In this document: one piece after another, positions 1 through 7,808 of the stretch | How positions within the stretch are numbered: position 1 is the stretch's first letter | Layout of the letters: every line of letters starts with the position of its first letter | DNA from: an uncultured Clostridia bacterium | GTDB lineage: Bacteria > Bacillota > Clostridia > Christensenellales > Christensenellaceae | Length of the DNA stretch: 50,932 nt | Assembly: GCA_944347775.1 (NCBI GenBank) | Contig: CALVMT010000051.1 | Location: 1 to 50,932, forward strand | Reading direction: 5' to 3' | The notes under the pieces: model-generated | The model's input: the letters and a program-made list of their open reading frames with translations, nothing else | Told to the model about the DNA's origin: nothing | The model's database searches: none | Made by a program: the position numbers and the translations under genes

Positions 1-597
1 TTCCTGTATATCTGCATTAAGTTTATCAAATTTATCCATCATGATGAGAAAAATCGGATGAGCATTCTTAAAGACCAAATAAAAGGTAATCGCCAAAATA
101 GGAATAGCTGTTAATAATACTAAAGCAAGCGAAGCACTGATGTTTATCGCCAAAATCACTGTTAAAACTAACATGATCGGCCCTCTAATCATAATACGTG
201 CTGCTTGAATAAAAGCCATTCGCACCTGCATAACATCGCTGGTCAGACGAGTAAGCAACGAAGGTGTGCTGAATTTGTCAATGTTTGCAAAAGAATAGTC
301 CTGAATCTTATCAAACATTGCCGTACGCATCTCCTTAGATAGACCTGCACTGGCTCGAGAGGATAATATTCCCGACATCGATCCTGCAATTAGTGCAAAT
401 ATGGCCAATATGACCATTTGAATGCCGCATTTAATGACATAGGAAATACCGCCATCTCCTCTAATTCCCGTATCAATAATATCTTGCATCAATATCGGAA
501 TTAACAAGTCAAGAACAACTTCTATAACAACTAAAATAGTAGATATAATAAGAAGTTTCTTATATTTGCCAAGCAAATTCCAAAGCCTTTTGATCAT
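1..597 (-). CDS. ABC exporter, membrane-domain part (partial, runs off the left edge)
   Basis: The first 199 codons of an ABC-type multidrug/lipid exporter half-transporter are present; the rest, including the nucleotide-binding domain, lies beyond base 1. The visible part is the type I exporter membrane domain. It has a first membrane helix at about residues 13-35, a coupling-helix region near LMQDIIDTGIRG, a second helix at about 55-75, and a stretch around residues 105-125 containing FSTPSLLTRLTSDV, which is typical of this fold. The ATG (597-595) overlaps the stop of the upstream marR-type gene as ATGA, so the two are translationally coupled. In Firmicutes such a MarR-ABC pair is often followed by a second ABC half to make a heterodimer, but that would lie outside the window. 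Substrate unknown. The family call is firm; the drug-efflux role is inference. Confidence 0.88.
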   Translation of the reverse strand, partial: MIKRLWNLLGKYKKLLIISTILVVIEVVLDLLIPILMQDIIDTGIRGDGGISYVIKCGIQMVILAIFALIAGSMSGILSSRASAGLSKEMRTAMFDKIQDYSFANIDKFSTPSLLTRLTSDVMQVRMAFIQAARIMIRGPIMLVLTVILAINISASLALVLLTAIPILAITFYLVFKNAHPIFLIMMDKFDKLNADIQE

Positions 598-1112
598 TTA
601 CTTTTTCCCTCCATATCCTTATTCTCCTCCTGGTTCATTTTATTAATAAAAGCAGCTCTCGCCAGTGGCGTTAAATTTCTGCCTTCTTCTCCAGCCAAAT
701 TGACCAACATTCGATCTAAATAATTTTTTAAATTTTCCAACTCGATTTCTTTAAAGCCCTGAAACATATCATTATCAGCTTTGCGTACAGCCATACGACA
801 ATCTTTTACAATTTCTTTTCCTAATTCCGTCATTAAAATACGATTTTTACGAAGGCTCGCCGCATCCACTTCTTTCTTAATCAACCCAGCTTTTTGCAAA
901 CGTTTAGTAGATATTGCTACTGAAGCCGGAGTAATATAAAGAGCTTTGGCTATTTCCACCTGTGTACAGCCATCATTGCGAAATATATAATTTAAAATCG
1001 GAAATTGTCTGTCATAAATCCTTTTTCCCTGTAAAACTTGCCGAATGCATACCTTGCGGAAAAGATGCGTATTTTCAAACAAATTGACCAATTCCCTATA
1101 ATCTTTTAGCAT
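594..1112 (-). CDS. MarR family transcriptional regulator
   Basis: A 172-residue winged-helix regulator that probably represses its own operon with the ABC exporter. The wHTH core spans about residues 36-100. The positioning helix is at TQVEIAKALYI, the recognition helix follows at about 61-75 (TPASVAISTKRLQKAG), and the charged wing is at about 80-93. Helical N- and C-terminal parts would form the dimer interface. The C-terminal tail of about 25 residues is longer and more charged than in most MarR proteins. The gene ends in a 4-base overlap with the exporter start. Upstream it has a near-consensus sigma-A promoter followed by a 10-bp direct repeat, the expected place for an autoregulatory operator. 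The ligand cannot be deduced. Family call strong; regulatory target inferred from coupling. Confidence 0.9.
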   Translation of the reverse strand: MLKDYRELVNLFENTHLFRKVCIRQVLQGKRIYDRQFPILNYIFRNDGCTQVEIAKALYITPASVAISTKRLQKAGLIKKEVDAASLRKNRILMTELGKEIVKDCRMAVRKADNDMFQGFKEIELENLKNYLDRMLVNLAGEEGRNLTPLARAAFINKMNQEENKDMEGKSK

Positions 1113-1132
1113 ATTTTTTCCCGCCTTATAAA

Positions 1133-1157
1133 AATTAAACGCAAAATAATTAAACGC
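1133..1157 (-). repeat. 10-bp tandem direct repeat, candidate MarR operator
   Basis: The sequence AATTAAACGC (plus strand) occurs twice, at 1133-1142 and 1148-1157, exactly 15 bp apart. Both copies lie between the -10 element and the start codon of the marR-type gene, where a bound repressor would block transcription. MarR proteins usually bind inverted repeats, so a direct repeat is a departure, and assigning it to this regulator is inference. Confidence 0.5.
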
Positions 1158-1166
1158 TTATGCATT

Positions 1167-1195
1167 AGTATACTTTAGGTTTTTTCTTATGTCAA
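1167..1195 (-). promoter_or_regulatory. Sigma-A promoter of the marR-ABC operon
   Basis: On the minus strand TTGACA (1195-1190) and TATACT (1172-1167) are separated by exactly 17 bp. The -35 is perfect and the -10 matches 5 of 6 positions. It sits about 55 bp upstream of the marR start codon. Confidence 0.75.
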
Positions 1196-1274
1196 TGATT
1201 TCTGTTCACAAAAAATTTATAATATTATTTATAAACTTTATTTTTATTTTACAAACTATTGAAATTAATAAAAA

Positions 1275-1317
1275 AAGCGAATATTGCCTTTTATCATGCG
1301 ATATTCGCTTAAATATT
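1275..1317 (-). terminator. Rho-independent terminator downstream of the amidase gene
   Basis: A 10-bp perfect stem (AAGCGAATAT at 1275-1284 with ATATTCGCTT at 1301-1310) closes a 16-base loop. It is flanked by A-rich sequence on the left and T-rich sequence on the right, so it could work in both directions. It lies about 50 bp past the stop of the amidase gene and separates it from the marR operon. Confidence 0.7.
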
Positions 1318-1358
1318 TTTTTAATTAGCCTTTTATGTCAAGTATTCTCTTCCAACTT

Positions 1359-1961
1359 TTAAATCGGGACTCCATTATACTGATACATCAACATTGCCTG
1401 ATTTTCAGGTGAATCCTCTATATAGTCTATGTCAAAATAATCTAATATTCCTTTTGCAACGCCCTGCCCTATTTCGTATATATTGTCAATAATAAATTGT
1501 GCATCATCCGGATTATCATGAAATGCAACTTCTAATAAAGTAGCCGGGCCTACAGTTCTACGAAGTTCATACATTCCCTGACCATTAAAAGTATTATACG
1601 CTTCCTTTACACCTAAATCTCCTGTCGGTGTCAATTCCGAAATATAGCCATAAATATCTCTGGCTAATTCTTCTGCTTCGCCTCCATATCGATGAACATA
1701 GATTTCTGCTCCTCTTGCTTGCCCTGTTGCAGATGCATTAGAATGTAATGCAACATGCACATCTGGGCTTAATGCATTAGATTCGGCAACAACTTGCTGC
1801 AAAGTCATTTCCGGCGAATTTCTCCATGTTGTTACTCCATGACGTTCTAACTCATATTGCACAATATCTGCTACTTGATTCATCCGCTGCTCTTCCGTTC
1901 CATACATCCCATATCCTACATTCCATTCCTGCAAAGAGGGAGAAAGATAAACACTCGCCAT
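1359..1961 (-). CDS. N-acetylmuramoyl-L-alanine amidase (Amidase_3-like), short and leaderless
   Basis: A 200-residue protein resembling zinc-dependent Amidase_3 enzymes, which cut the bond between muramic acid and the stem peptide. Visible signatures are VYLSPSLQEWN at the N-terminus, HSNA at about residues 73-76 (zinc-binding His) and LLEVAFHDN at about 142-150 (catalytic Glu). The first zinc-ligand His of the classical Amidase_3 motif is not seen at the N-terminus, as in some other clostridial relatives that begin with a YLSPS motif. There is no signal peptide and no cell-wall-binding domain, so export, if any, would be by lysis or an unknown route; a role inside the mother cell or in a phage-like setting is also possible. 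AAGGAGG precedes the ATG by 11 bases. The gene is monocistronic with its own terminator. Activity is inferred. Confidence 0.78.
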   Translation of the reverse strand: MASVYLSPSLQEWNVGYGMYGTEEQRMNQVADIVQYELERHGVTTWRNSPEMTLQQVVAESNALSPDVHVALHSNASATGQARGAEIYVHRYGGEAEELARDIYGYISELTPTGDLGVKEAYNTFNGQGMYELRRTVGPATLLEVAFHDNPDDAQFIIDNIYEIGQGVAKGILDYFDIDYIEDSPENQAMLMYQYNGVPI

Positions 1962-2040
1962 AGTATGAATTGCCTCCTTATTTAACCTAATCTATCGTAT
2001 GTGAGGAATTCATTTTTTGTGTTTATTTTTTGCAGCAATT

Positions 2041-2145
2041 TTAGTGCGGGTGTATTTCACCATGTATTGATAAATCCACCATTTGCCGCGAATGAAAAGT
2101 ATTATCTGTTTCATTACAAAAAGACAGATCTACATATAAAATCTG
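2041..2145 (-). other. In-frame continuation of the 2146-2544 gene beyond a TAA stop
   Basis: Reading on in the same frame past the TAA that ends the 132-residue small membrane protein gives 34 further sense codons, through YVDLSFCNE and RQMVDLSI, before a second stop at 2041-2043. The alternating hydrophobic pattern looks like the closing beta strands expected of the upstream domain. The piece may therefore be the severed C-terminus of a gene with a nonsense mutation. It has no start codon or ribosome binding site of its own. Confidence 0.4.
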
Positions 2146-2544
2146 TTATTGTTGCGCACATAAATCATCTGTTTCTACTACGGAATGTCCTAAATCATAA
2201 TAAATACTCTGTTGCGGCATAAGTTCAATATGCTGTCCTTTTAATTTTTCCTCAAAAGATGCAAGATTACGATTTAAGTCGAGCAGAGGATTACTATTTG
2301 GAAAATCAAGTTCTACCTGCAAAGCTTTTCTTGCACCAATATTTTTAATCTCCAAAAATAGTTTTTCTCCGTTAATAAAAGGATATATTGCTAAAATCGG
2401 CACATGCACAGTATCATGTTGATTTTTAGCCACCAAAATTTGTTCTTTAGCAGCTTTAGCACTTCTCCCATTAAAAATACATATCATAATCGTTGCTACA
2501 ACGTATACACCTGTAATAGCAACCATCAGCCAGTCTGTAAGCAT
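2146..2544 (-). CDS. Small membrane-anchored protein of unknown function, possibly truncated
   Basis: A 132-residue protein I do not recognise by name. One N-terminal membrane helix (about residues 5-24) is followed by a short basic stretch and a soluble beta-rich domain (LFLEIKNIGARKALQVEL and following). This layout is common in small uncharacterised bacterial membrane-anchored proteins. AAGGAG lies 5-6 bases before the ATG, so the start is well supported. The end is suspicious: the reading frame continues for 34 codons past the TAA with plausible beta-strand sequence, giving about 167 residues if the stop were sense. It may thus be a degraded gene or a genuinely short variant. It lies downstream of the ddl terminator and is not obviously part of any operon. 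No function is proposed. Confidence 0.6.
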   Translation of the reverse strand: MLTDWLMVAITGVYVVATIMICIFNGRSAKAAKEQILVAKNQHDTVHVPILAIYPFINGEKLFLEIKNIGARKALQVELDFPNSNPLLDLNRNLASFEEKLKGQHIELMPQQSIYYDLGHSVVETDDLCAQQ

Positions 2545-2580
2545 ATTTTCTCCTTATCCTCTTGGTTTTATCATATTATA

Positions 2581-2629
2581 AAAAACACGTATATTTCAAA
2601 TGTAGATTTGCCTCATATACGTGTTTTTT
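2581..2629 (-). terminator. Terminator of the tsaE-ddl operon
   Basis: A 14-bp perfect stem (2581-2594 with 2615-2628, core ACACGTATAT) is followed on the minus strand by a T run. It begins about 11 bp after the ddl stop. The loop holds a smaller inner stem (CAAAT/ATTTG). The A/T symmetry would allow bidirectional use. Confidence 0.8.
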
Positions 2630-2639
2630 GATTTAATAA

Positions 2640-3812
2640 TCAGCTTTTCAAACCTGTTTTAAGGCTCCCTGTATCGATCTTTTGCAGAATAGCCGAATCA
2701 AATGCATAATTGCTTTTCGACTTCTCTTGATGGCGCTGGATAGCACCATCTACTAATCGGTCAATCATCTTTTTATAAGGTAACCCCGCCGGTTCAAATA
2801 GATAAAATGCAAAGGAGCCAGGAATTGTGTTGACCTCATTTGCATATATTTCATTGGTCGCATTATCAATCATAAAGTCAATGCGCACCACACCTTTCAT
2901 ATCAAATCCCTTAAAAATTTCCAATGCATACTCTTTTATTTTTTTTTCCATTTCTAAAGGAAGCTGAGCAGGAAGTATCCTATCCAGAGATTTCATTCCC
3001 TTACTTTCTCCATTTTCCGGCAAATATTTATCTGCAAAATCTAATATCTCTCCTTTTGATAAGGGTTGTTCTAAAAAACTTGTCACCGCCTGTGAACCAT
3101 CTCCCAGAACAGCACAGTTAATTTCCTTTAAATCTTGAATGGCTCTTTCTACAAGAATGCGCCGGTCATAATTTAATGCCAAATCTATTGCTTCTTCCAA
3201 TTCTGTTTGATCATGCGCTTTCTTTATCCCTATACTAGAGCCCAAATTTGCTGGCTTCACGATAACTGGGTAGGTAAACGCCTGTTCTATTTTATTTATA
3301 ATTTTTTGAGGATTATCTTGATATTCCTGACGTTCAAAATAAACACAATCAAGGCAGGGAATTCCAAGTCCTTTAAATGCCGCTTTACTTAATATTTTAT
3401 CCATCCCTGCAGAACTTCCCGTTACTCCAGCGCTAGTATAGGGAATATCAGCCAATTCCATTAATCCCTGGAGTGTACCATCTTCTCCGTGCATTCCGTG
3501 CATGGCTAATGCAACCACATCTATTTTAGCAACTGTTTTGATACCAAATGCAGTTTTTTTGATTAATTCTCTGCTTCCTGCTTCCGGGCTAAGAATTACT
3601 CTGTCTATTCCTTTCATTGATAAGTCAGCCTTTAAATAAAAATGCGCATTAGCCAAAGGTTTACCTGTATACCAGTATCCTTCCCTGGAAATATATACGG
3701 GAATAATATTATATTTCGTTTTATCAGCATTTTCTATAAATTGTGTACCTGTAATGATAGAAACATCATGTTCCGCCGTTCTTCCGCCAAAAAATACAGC
3801 CAAATTTATCAT
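2640..3812 (-). CDS. ddl: D-alanine--D-alanine ligase
   Basis: This cytoplasmic ATP-grasp enzyme joins two D-alanines for peptidoglycan precursor synthesis. The 390-residue product has the N-terminal FFGGRTAEHDVSI signature, HGMHGEDGTLQG, the ATP-binding loop VKPANLGSSIGI, and the Mg-binding segment RIDFMID...YANEVNTIPG. It is somewhat longer than most Ddl proteins because of a C-terminal tail of about 30 residues. An open frame reaches a GTG at 3827 that overlaps the murF stop. The ATG at 3812 is preferred because GAGGGG precedes it at proper spacing and the conserved domain begins right there. Last gene of the operon, directly after MurF, which uses its D-Ala-D-Ala product. Very secure call. 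Confidence 0.96.
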   Translation of the reverse strand: MINLAVFFGGRTAEHDVSIITGTQFIENADKTKYNIIPVYISREGYWYTGKPLANAHFYLKADLSMKGIDRVILSPEAGSRELIKKTAFGIKTVAKIDVVALAMHGMHGEDGTLQGLMELADIPYTSAGVTGSSAGMDKILSKAAFKGLGIPCLDCVYFERQEYQDNPQKIINKIEQAFTYPVIVKPANLGSSIGIKKAHDQTELEEAIDLALNYDRRILVERAIQDLKEINCAVLGDGSQAVTSFLEQPLSKGEILDFADKYLPENGESKGMKSLDRILPAQLPLEMEKKIKEYALEIFKGFDMKGVVRIDFMIDNATNEIYANEVNTIPGSFAFYLFEPAGLPYKKMIDRLVDGAIQRHQEKSKSNYAFDSAILQKIDTGSLKTGLKS

Positions 3813-3823
3813 CGTCCTACCCC

Positions 3824-5404
3824 TCACTCTTCATTATAATTATCCGGCAAATCATTTTCAAACAGTACAACGTCCCCTGGTTTTAATAATTTACCCATTC
3901 GTTGCGTTGCTTCCGCTAAGGATTTTGCCACAAATACCTTTTCCATTACAAAGCCACCGCGTTTCAGTCCAGAATAAATTGGTTCAGTATGCTTTGGTCC
4001 AACTAAAAAAACAAAATCTGCTGCTTTCGCCATGTACTCTCCGAATAAACCGTTTTCTTCTTCCTCTCTATCCCCTAGCTCAATCATACCTGGCGTTACC
4101 ACAAATTTTCTTCCGGAAAATGCATTTAGCACATCAATAGCTGCTTTTGCTCCCGCTGGATTTGAATTAAATGCATCATCTATTACCGTGACCCCTCCTG
4201 CTCCTTTAATTAATTGCAAACGGTGCTCTACCGGCTGTATCTTTGCTATTCCCCGTGTAATTTGTTGAGGACTCAAACCCAACTCCAATGCTATAGCTAC
4301 GCATCCTAAAATATTAAGCACATTATGTTTTCCCAATAATTGTGTCGTTGCATAAAAACTTCCGCCTGGATAAACAACTTTAAAAGAACTTCCTCGCTCC
4401 GAAACCAAAATCTCCTCTGCGTAAACATCTCCGTTTTTATTCAACGAATATAAATATTTCTTACAAGTAGTTTTTACATAAAGCTTTTTTGCATATGATC
4501 CATCATCAGGAAAAAAAGCACAACCATTCGAAGGCAACCCTTCTATTAACTCATATTTTGTCTTTACAACATTTTCTATACTTTTAAACGTTTCTAAATG
4601 TTGCGGTCCTATAGAAGTAATTATACCATAAGACGGCTGAACTAACTCAACTAATTCCGCAATATCTCCTACATGTTTAGCTCCCATTTCAGCAATAAAA
4701 ACCTGGTGTTCATCGCTTAGTTGTTCGCGAATAACACGAGTTAACCCCATAGGCGTGTTAAAACTACTTGGTGGTACCAAAACACAATATTTTTCCTGCA
4801 GAATTGTACCTAAAATAAATTTTGTACTGGTCTTACCATAGCTCCCGGTAATTCCAATTTTAATCATATCTTTTCTGGAAGCTAATTTATTTTTTGCCTC
4901 ATGAAAGTAATGTTTTTTTACTAGCACTTCAATTGGCGTATTTATTGCATTGGCCAATAAAATAAACAAACAACATCCCGCAAGTACTATACCCATAATC
5001 GGTGCACTACAAAATGCACATGCAATCGAAAGCCCTAACAATACGATTGCACCTGTAAAAAATATCCTTTTTACCCGCCAAGTATATTTTAAAGGAACCT
5101 TTGCATTTTTGATATTAAATTTTGTGGGAAATAGTACACATCCACCGAAAAACAGAAGTATTAAAACACCACCTATAATATATGTACCTATCGTTTTCGC
5201 CGTAAGCACAATTATGCTTATTATCACATATAAGATAGACATACCTAAAGTATATATAACACGGTTTGCACCATATTCGCTGAGCCATTTGATGTACTCT
5301 CTAGGTTTATATCCTTCCAGCTGAAACATGTGGCAAAAATGAAACATTGCAATATAGCAAAAAAAAGCCGCCATTAATGTTAGACCCAAGGAAATGAAGA
5401 TCAT
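3824..5404 (-). CDS. murF: MurF-like UDP-MurNAc-tripeptide--D-Ala-D-Ala ligase with N-terminal membrane domain
   Basis: MurF adds D-Ala-D-Ala to UDP-MurNAc-tripeptide. The 526-residue product splits into a membrane part (residues 1-155) and a Mur ligase (about 180-526). The ligase shows the P-loop TGSYGKTST (186-194), SFNTPMGLTR, EMGAKHVGDI, the His of IGPQHLETF, and the C-terminal IDDAFNSNP and GMIELGDREEEEN motifs. The membrane part has about five hydrophobic helices (roughly 1-21, 51-69, 73-93, 114-134, 136-153), absent from textbook MurF of about 450 residues, and it replaces the usual N-terminal UDP-binding domain. This would tether precursor synthesis at the membrane. Because that N-terminal domain is missing, the exact substrate is less certain, but ddl directly downstream fits MurF. 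The start overlaps the hydrolase stop as TAATG. Confidence 0.85.
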   Translation of the reverse strand: MIFISLGLTLMAAFFCYIAMFHFCHMFQLEGYKPREYIKWLSEYGANRVIYTLGMSILYVIISIIVLTAKTIGTYIIGGVLILLFFGGCVLFPTKFNIKNAKVPLKYTWRVKRIFFTGAIVLLGLSIACAFCSAPIMGIVLAGCCLFILLANAINTPIEVLVKKHYFHEAKNKLASRKDMIKIGITGSYGKTSTKFILGTILQEKYCVLVPPSSFNTPMGLTRVIREQLSDEHQVFIAEMGAKHVGDIAELVELVQPSYGIITSIGPQHLETFKSIENVVKTKYELIEGLPSNGCAFFPDDGSYAKKLYVKTTCKKYLYSLNKNGDVYAEEILVSERGSSFKVVYPGGSFYATTQLLGKHNVLNILGCVAIALELGLSPQQITRGIAKIQPVEHRLQLIKGAGGVTVIDDAFNSNPAGAKAAIDVLNAFSGRKFVVTPGMIELGDREEEENGLFGEYMAKAADFVFLVGPKHTEPIYSGLKRGGFVMEKVFVAKSLAEATQRMGKLLKPGDVVLFENDLPDNYNEE

Positions 5405-6180
5405 TATTTTTCTACCTCCAGGAATACTTTAACAATCGAAATATAGCGCATATATTGATCCAGATATGAAAAATGGCCCGCATTTTCTAAAACGACTAAT
5501 CCTGAATCTGGAATTTCTCTTTCCATAATTTTTCCATAGCGTACAGGAGTATCCTGATCATTTTCTCCATAAATTAATAACGATGGCGCTTGTATTTTAT
5601 GTAAATATGGTTTCAAATCTTGGTTTACAACTTTAACAAATGTTTGACGCATTACACCAGAAAGCTGTTGATAATCTGAAGAACCAGCTGTCTGTACGCG
5701 TCTTTTTACATCAATTCCAATTTTTTTAAAAAAATTAACCAATCGCTCGCAGGACAACAATTTTTTACAAATTTTATATGTATATACTTTATAATAATAC
5801 TTTAACCCATGTTTTGGGCGAATCCCTGCTGCATCCGTAAAGACAATTTTCCCCACCAACTCTGGATATTCTGACGCCAACAGTATTGCTACTCTTCCGC
5901 CAAATGAATGGCAAATGATATCTACCCCTTCAATATGCATTTTTTTGATAAATTGTGCCGTCCATTGTGTATATTCCCAAACACCAACTGCATATTTAGG
6001 TTGTTCGCTGAGTCCAAATCCGGGAAAATCAAAAGCATACACCTTTCTATATTTACTTAACTCTTTAATCACAGGTGCAAAACTATCAATACATGCTCCC
6101 CATCCATGAAGCATAAGCAGCGGTCTACCCATACCTTCTATACGATAGTTTACTTTCAATCCATCAATTTGTATATCCAT
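5404..6180 (-). CDS. Alpha/beta-fold hydrolase
   Basis: A 258-residue single-domain alpha/beta hydrolase. It has the oxyanion-hole motif HGWGA (25-29), the nucleophile elbow CHSFGGR with Ser92, an acid in GENDQD (about 208-210) and the catalytic His236 in NAGHFSYLD, so the triad is complete. A lid region lies at about 125-190. No signal peptide is present, so it is cytoplasmic. Substrate unknown; relatives include esterases, C-C hydrolases and proline iminopeptidase-like enzymes. It lies 6 bp after rimI and shares a TAATG junction with murF, so it is translationally coupled to cell-wall synthesis; a role in precursor or lipid metabolism is possible but unproven. Confidence 0.85.
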   Translation of the reverse strand: MDIQIDGLKVNYRIEGMGRPLLMLHGWGACIDSFAPVIKELSKYRKVYAFDFPGFGLSEQPKYAVGVWEYTQWTAQFIKKMHIEGVDIICHSFGGRVAILLASEYPELVGKIVFTDAAGIRPKHGLKYYYKVYTYKICKKLLSCERLVNFFKKIGIDVKRRVQTAGSSDYQQLSGVMRQTFVKVVNQDLKPYLHKIQAPSLLIYGENDQDTPVRYGKIMEREIPDSGLVVLENAGHFSYLDQYMRYISIVKVFLEVEK

Positions 6181-6186
6181 TTTTTA

Positions 6187-6639
6187 TCAATCCGCAATAT
6201 TATGCTTCCACATAATTAAAGCGTCTTCCTTATCATCATAATATTTTTTGCGAATTCCTTCTATTTGAAAATCAAATTGCTTATACATTCCAATCGCCGG
6301 CAAATTTGAGGCACGCACTTCCAACGTCATATCTCGTGCACCTTTTTTCATGGCCTTTTCTTGTAAATATTGCAAGAACAAATGTCCATAACCTTTTCTC
6401 CTCATATCCGGCGCAATACATATCTTACGAATGTGTGCCTCGTCAAAAACCAAATTAATCCCTGCAAATCCAATCGTTCTCCCCTCTTTTTCCATTACAT
6501 AATAATGATTTTCTTCACTCAAGCAAATATCCATTAATAGTAATTCAGGAGTCCAAGGAGAAATAAAACATTCTTGTTCAAGCGCATATATTTCAGGCAG
6601 ATCATGAGAACCCGCCCTTCTTATTGTTATCTTTTCCAT
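6187..6639 (-). CDS. rimI: Ribosomal protein alanine N-acetyltransferase RimI-like (GNAT)
   Basis: A 150-residue GNAT acetyltransferase. The acetyl-CoA loop is seen at RKICIAPDMRRKGYG, followed by LFLQYLQEKA, and the C-terminal LEVRASNLPAIGMYKQFDF segment is typical of RimI, which acetylates the N-terminus of ribosomal protein S18 in the best-known case. It sits 3 bp after tsaB, the standard tsaE-tsaB-rimI order in Firmicutes. Family call firm; the exact protein target is inferred from context. Confidence 0.9.
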   Translation of the reverse strand: MEKITIRRAGSHDLPEIYALEQECFISPWTPELLLMDICLSEENHYYVMEKEGRTIGFAGINLVFDEAHIRKICIAPDMRRKGYGHLFLQYLQEKAMKKGARDMTLEVRASNLPAIGMYKQFDFQIEGIRKKYYDDKEDALIMWKHNIAD

Positions 6640-6642
6640 TTT

Positions 6643-7326
6643 TTACTCTTTTAACTTTCTCTCTGCCTGAGAAACAATAAAATAATCTACAAACGAATCA
6701 TAAGCTGAAAAAACTTCTTTGTGCAACACTTTTTCCCATACCGCCTTTACCATACTTGAAGCCCTGGGATAGCGTATAAACTCGGGAGCTATGCAAGCAT
6801 TTGAAAATTTACCCAAAAGTTCTTCACCATATACATCTGCTCCATCTCCTGCAAAAATGATCTCTTCGTTTGGATATTTTTCAAGAAATAGCTGCACACT
6901 CTTAAGAGAATATATGTTTGCATTTAATAGTTCTTTGCTGTCTTTTTTTACGCTGCAAAAAACTCTTTCATGCCTTGCATCTATCATCGAGCAAACCAAT
7001 GCATTTCGATTGAATTCAGCATTCAATGCAATAGCATCTAAGGTTCCAATCTGCACAATACAACAATGGCAGCACTGCGCAATTGCCTTTGCCACACTCA
7101 TTCCAATTCTAAGTCCGGTAAAAGATCCCGGACCGGTTGTTAATGCTAGTAAATCCAATTGCTGTGGTTTCATAGCTGCATATGCAAAACAATGATCAAT
7201 CAAACACATTAATGTAGAAGAATGCGTTAAACCATTATTAACATATTGCTCCACAACAATTTTTTTTTCTGTTGCTATTGCTGCAGAACAGGTCTTTCCA
7301 GAAGTATCTAAACAAAGTATATTCAT
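6643..7326 (-). CDS. tsaB: tRNA N6-threonylcarbamoyladenosine biosynthesis protein TsaB
   Basis: A 227-residue ASKHA-fold protein, partner of TsaD and TsaE in making the t6A modification at position 37 of ANN-decoding tRNAs. Family marks are LCLDTSGKTCSAAI at the N-terminus and TTGPGSFTGLRIGMSVAKA at about residues 63-81. It follows tsaE by 10 bp and precedes rimI by 3 bp. TsaD, the catalytic partner often encoded next, is not in this window and must be elsewhere. Size and motifs are typical. Confidence 0.94.
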   Translation of the reverse strand: MNILCLDTSGKTCSAAIATEKKIVVEQYVNNGLTHSSTLMCLIDHCFAYAAMKPQQLDLLALTTGPGSFTGLRIGMSVAKAIAQCCHCCIVQIGTLDAIALNAEFNRNALVCSMIDARHERVFCSVKKDSKELLNANIYSLKSVQLFLEKYPNEEIIFAGDGADVYGEELLGKFSNACIAPEFIRYPRASSMVKAVWEKVLHKEVFSAYDSFVDYFIVSQAERKLKE

Positions 7327-7336
7327 CGGTTAAATA

Positions 7337-7768
7337 TTAAAATTCTTCTTCTCCTGCAATAAGAATTTTCCTTTCTTTTTCATTTTCTTCCGTATAACAA
7401 ATTTGAACGGATATCGTCTCTTTAGGTAGCACCTGTTCAAATAACTCCGCCCATTCAATCACAACAACTGAATCTTTTTGAAAATATTCCTCAAAACCAA
7501 TTTCATGCAATTCTTCAACTTCAGTTAATCGATAAAAATCAAAATGATATAACTTTAAACGGCCCTGGTATTCTCTTACAATATTAAAGGTTGGGCTTAA
7601 TATCGGAGAACATATATTCAACCCCTTAGCAATTCCTTTGGTAAAAACAGTTTTACCTGCACCTAAATCTCCGCTCAAGGCAACTGTCTCCCCACCCTTC
7701 ATTTTTTTTGCGAGCTGATATCCAATTTGTTCTGTTTCTTGTTCATTTACAGTAAAAACTGTCCGCAT
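7337..7768 (-). CDS. tsaE: tRNA t6A biosynthesis ATPase TsaE
   Basis: A 143-residue P-loop ATPase that drives turnover of the TsaB-TsaD complex in t6A synthesis. The Walker A motif is LSGDLGAGKT. SPTFNIVREY and LYHFDFYRL follow, then the conserved VVVIEWAE segment. The open frame extends to a GTG at 7783, but CGGAG lies 6 bases before the ATG at 7768 and family alignment starts there. First gene of the six-gene operon, with a promoter at 7809-7837. Confidence 0.94.
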   Translation of the reverse strand: MRTVFTVNEQETEQIGYQLAKKMKGGETVALSGDLGAGKTVFTKGIAKGLNICSPILSPTFNIVREYQGRLKLYHFDFYRLTEVEELHEIGFEEYFQKDSVVVIEWAELFEQVLPKETISVQICYTEENEKERKILIAGEEEF

Positions 7769-7808
7769 ATTTTTCTCCGACACGTTATTTTATCACAATT
7801 TATAATCT

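Noticed and set aside
2001-2222. 73-codon plus-strand frame
   Set aside because: No good ribosome binding site, biased composition, and it overlaps the remnant and 3' part of the small membrane-protein gene.
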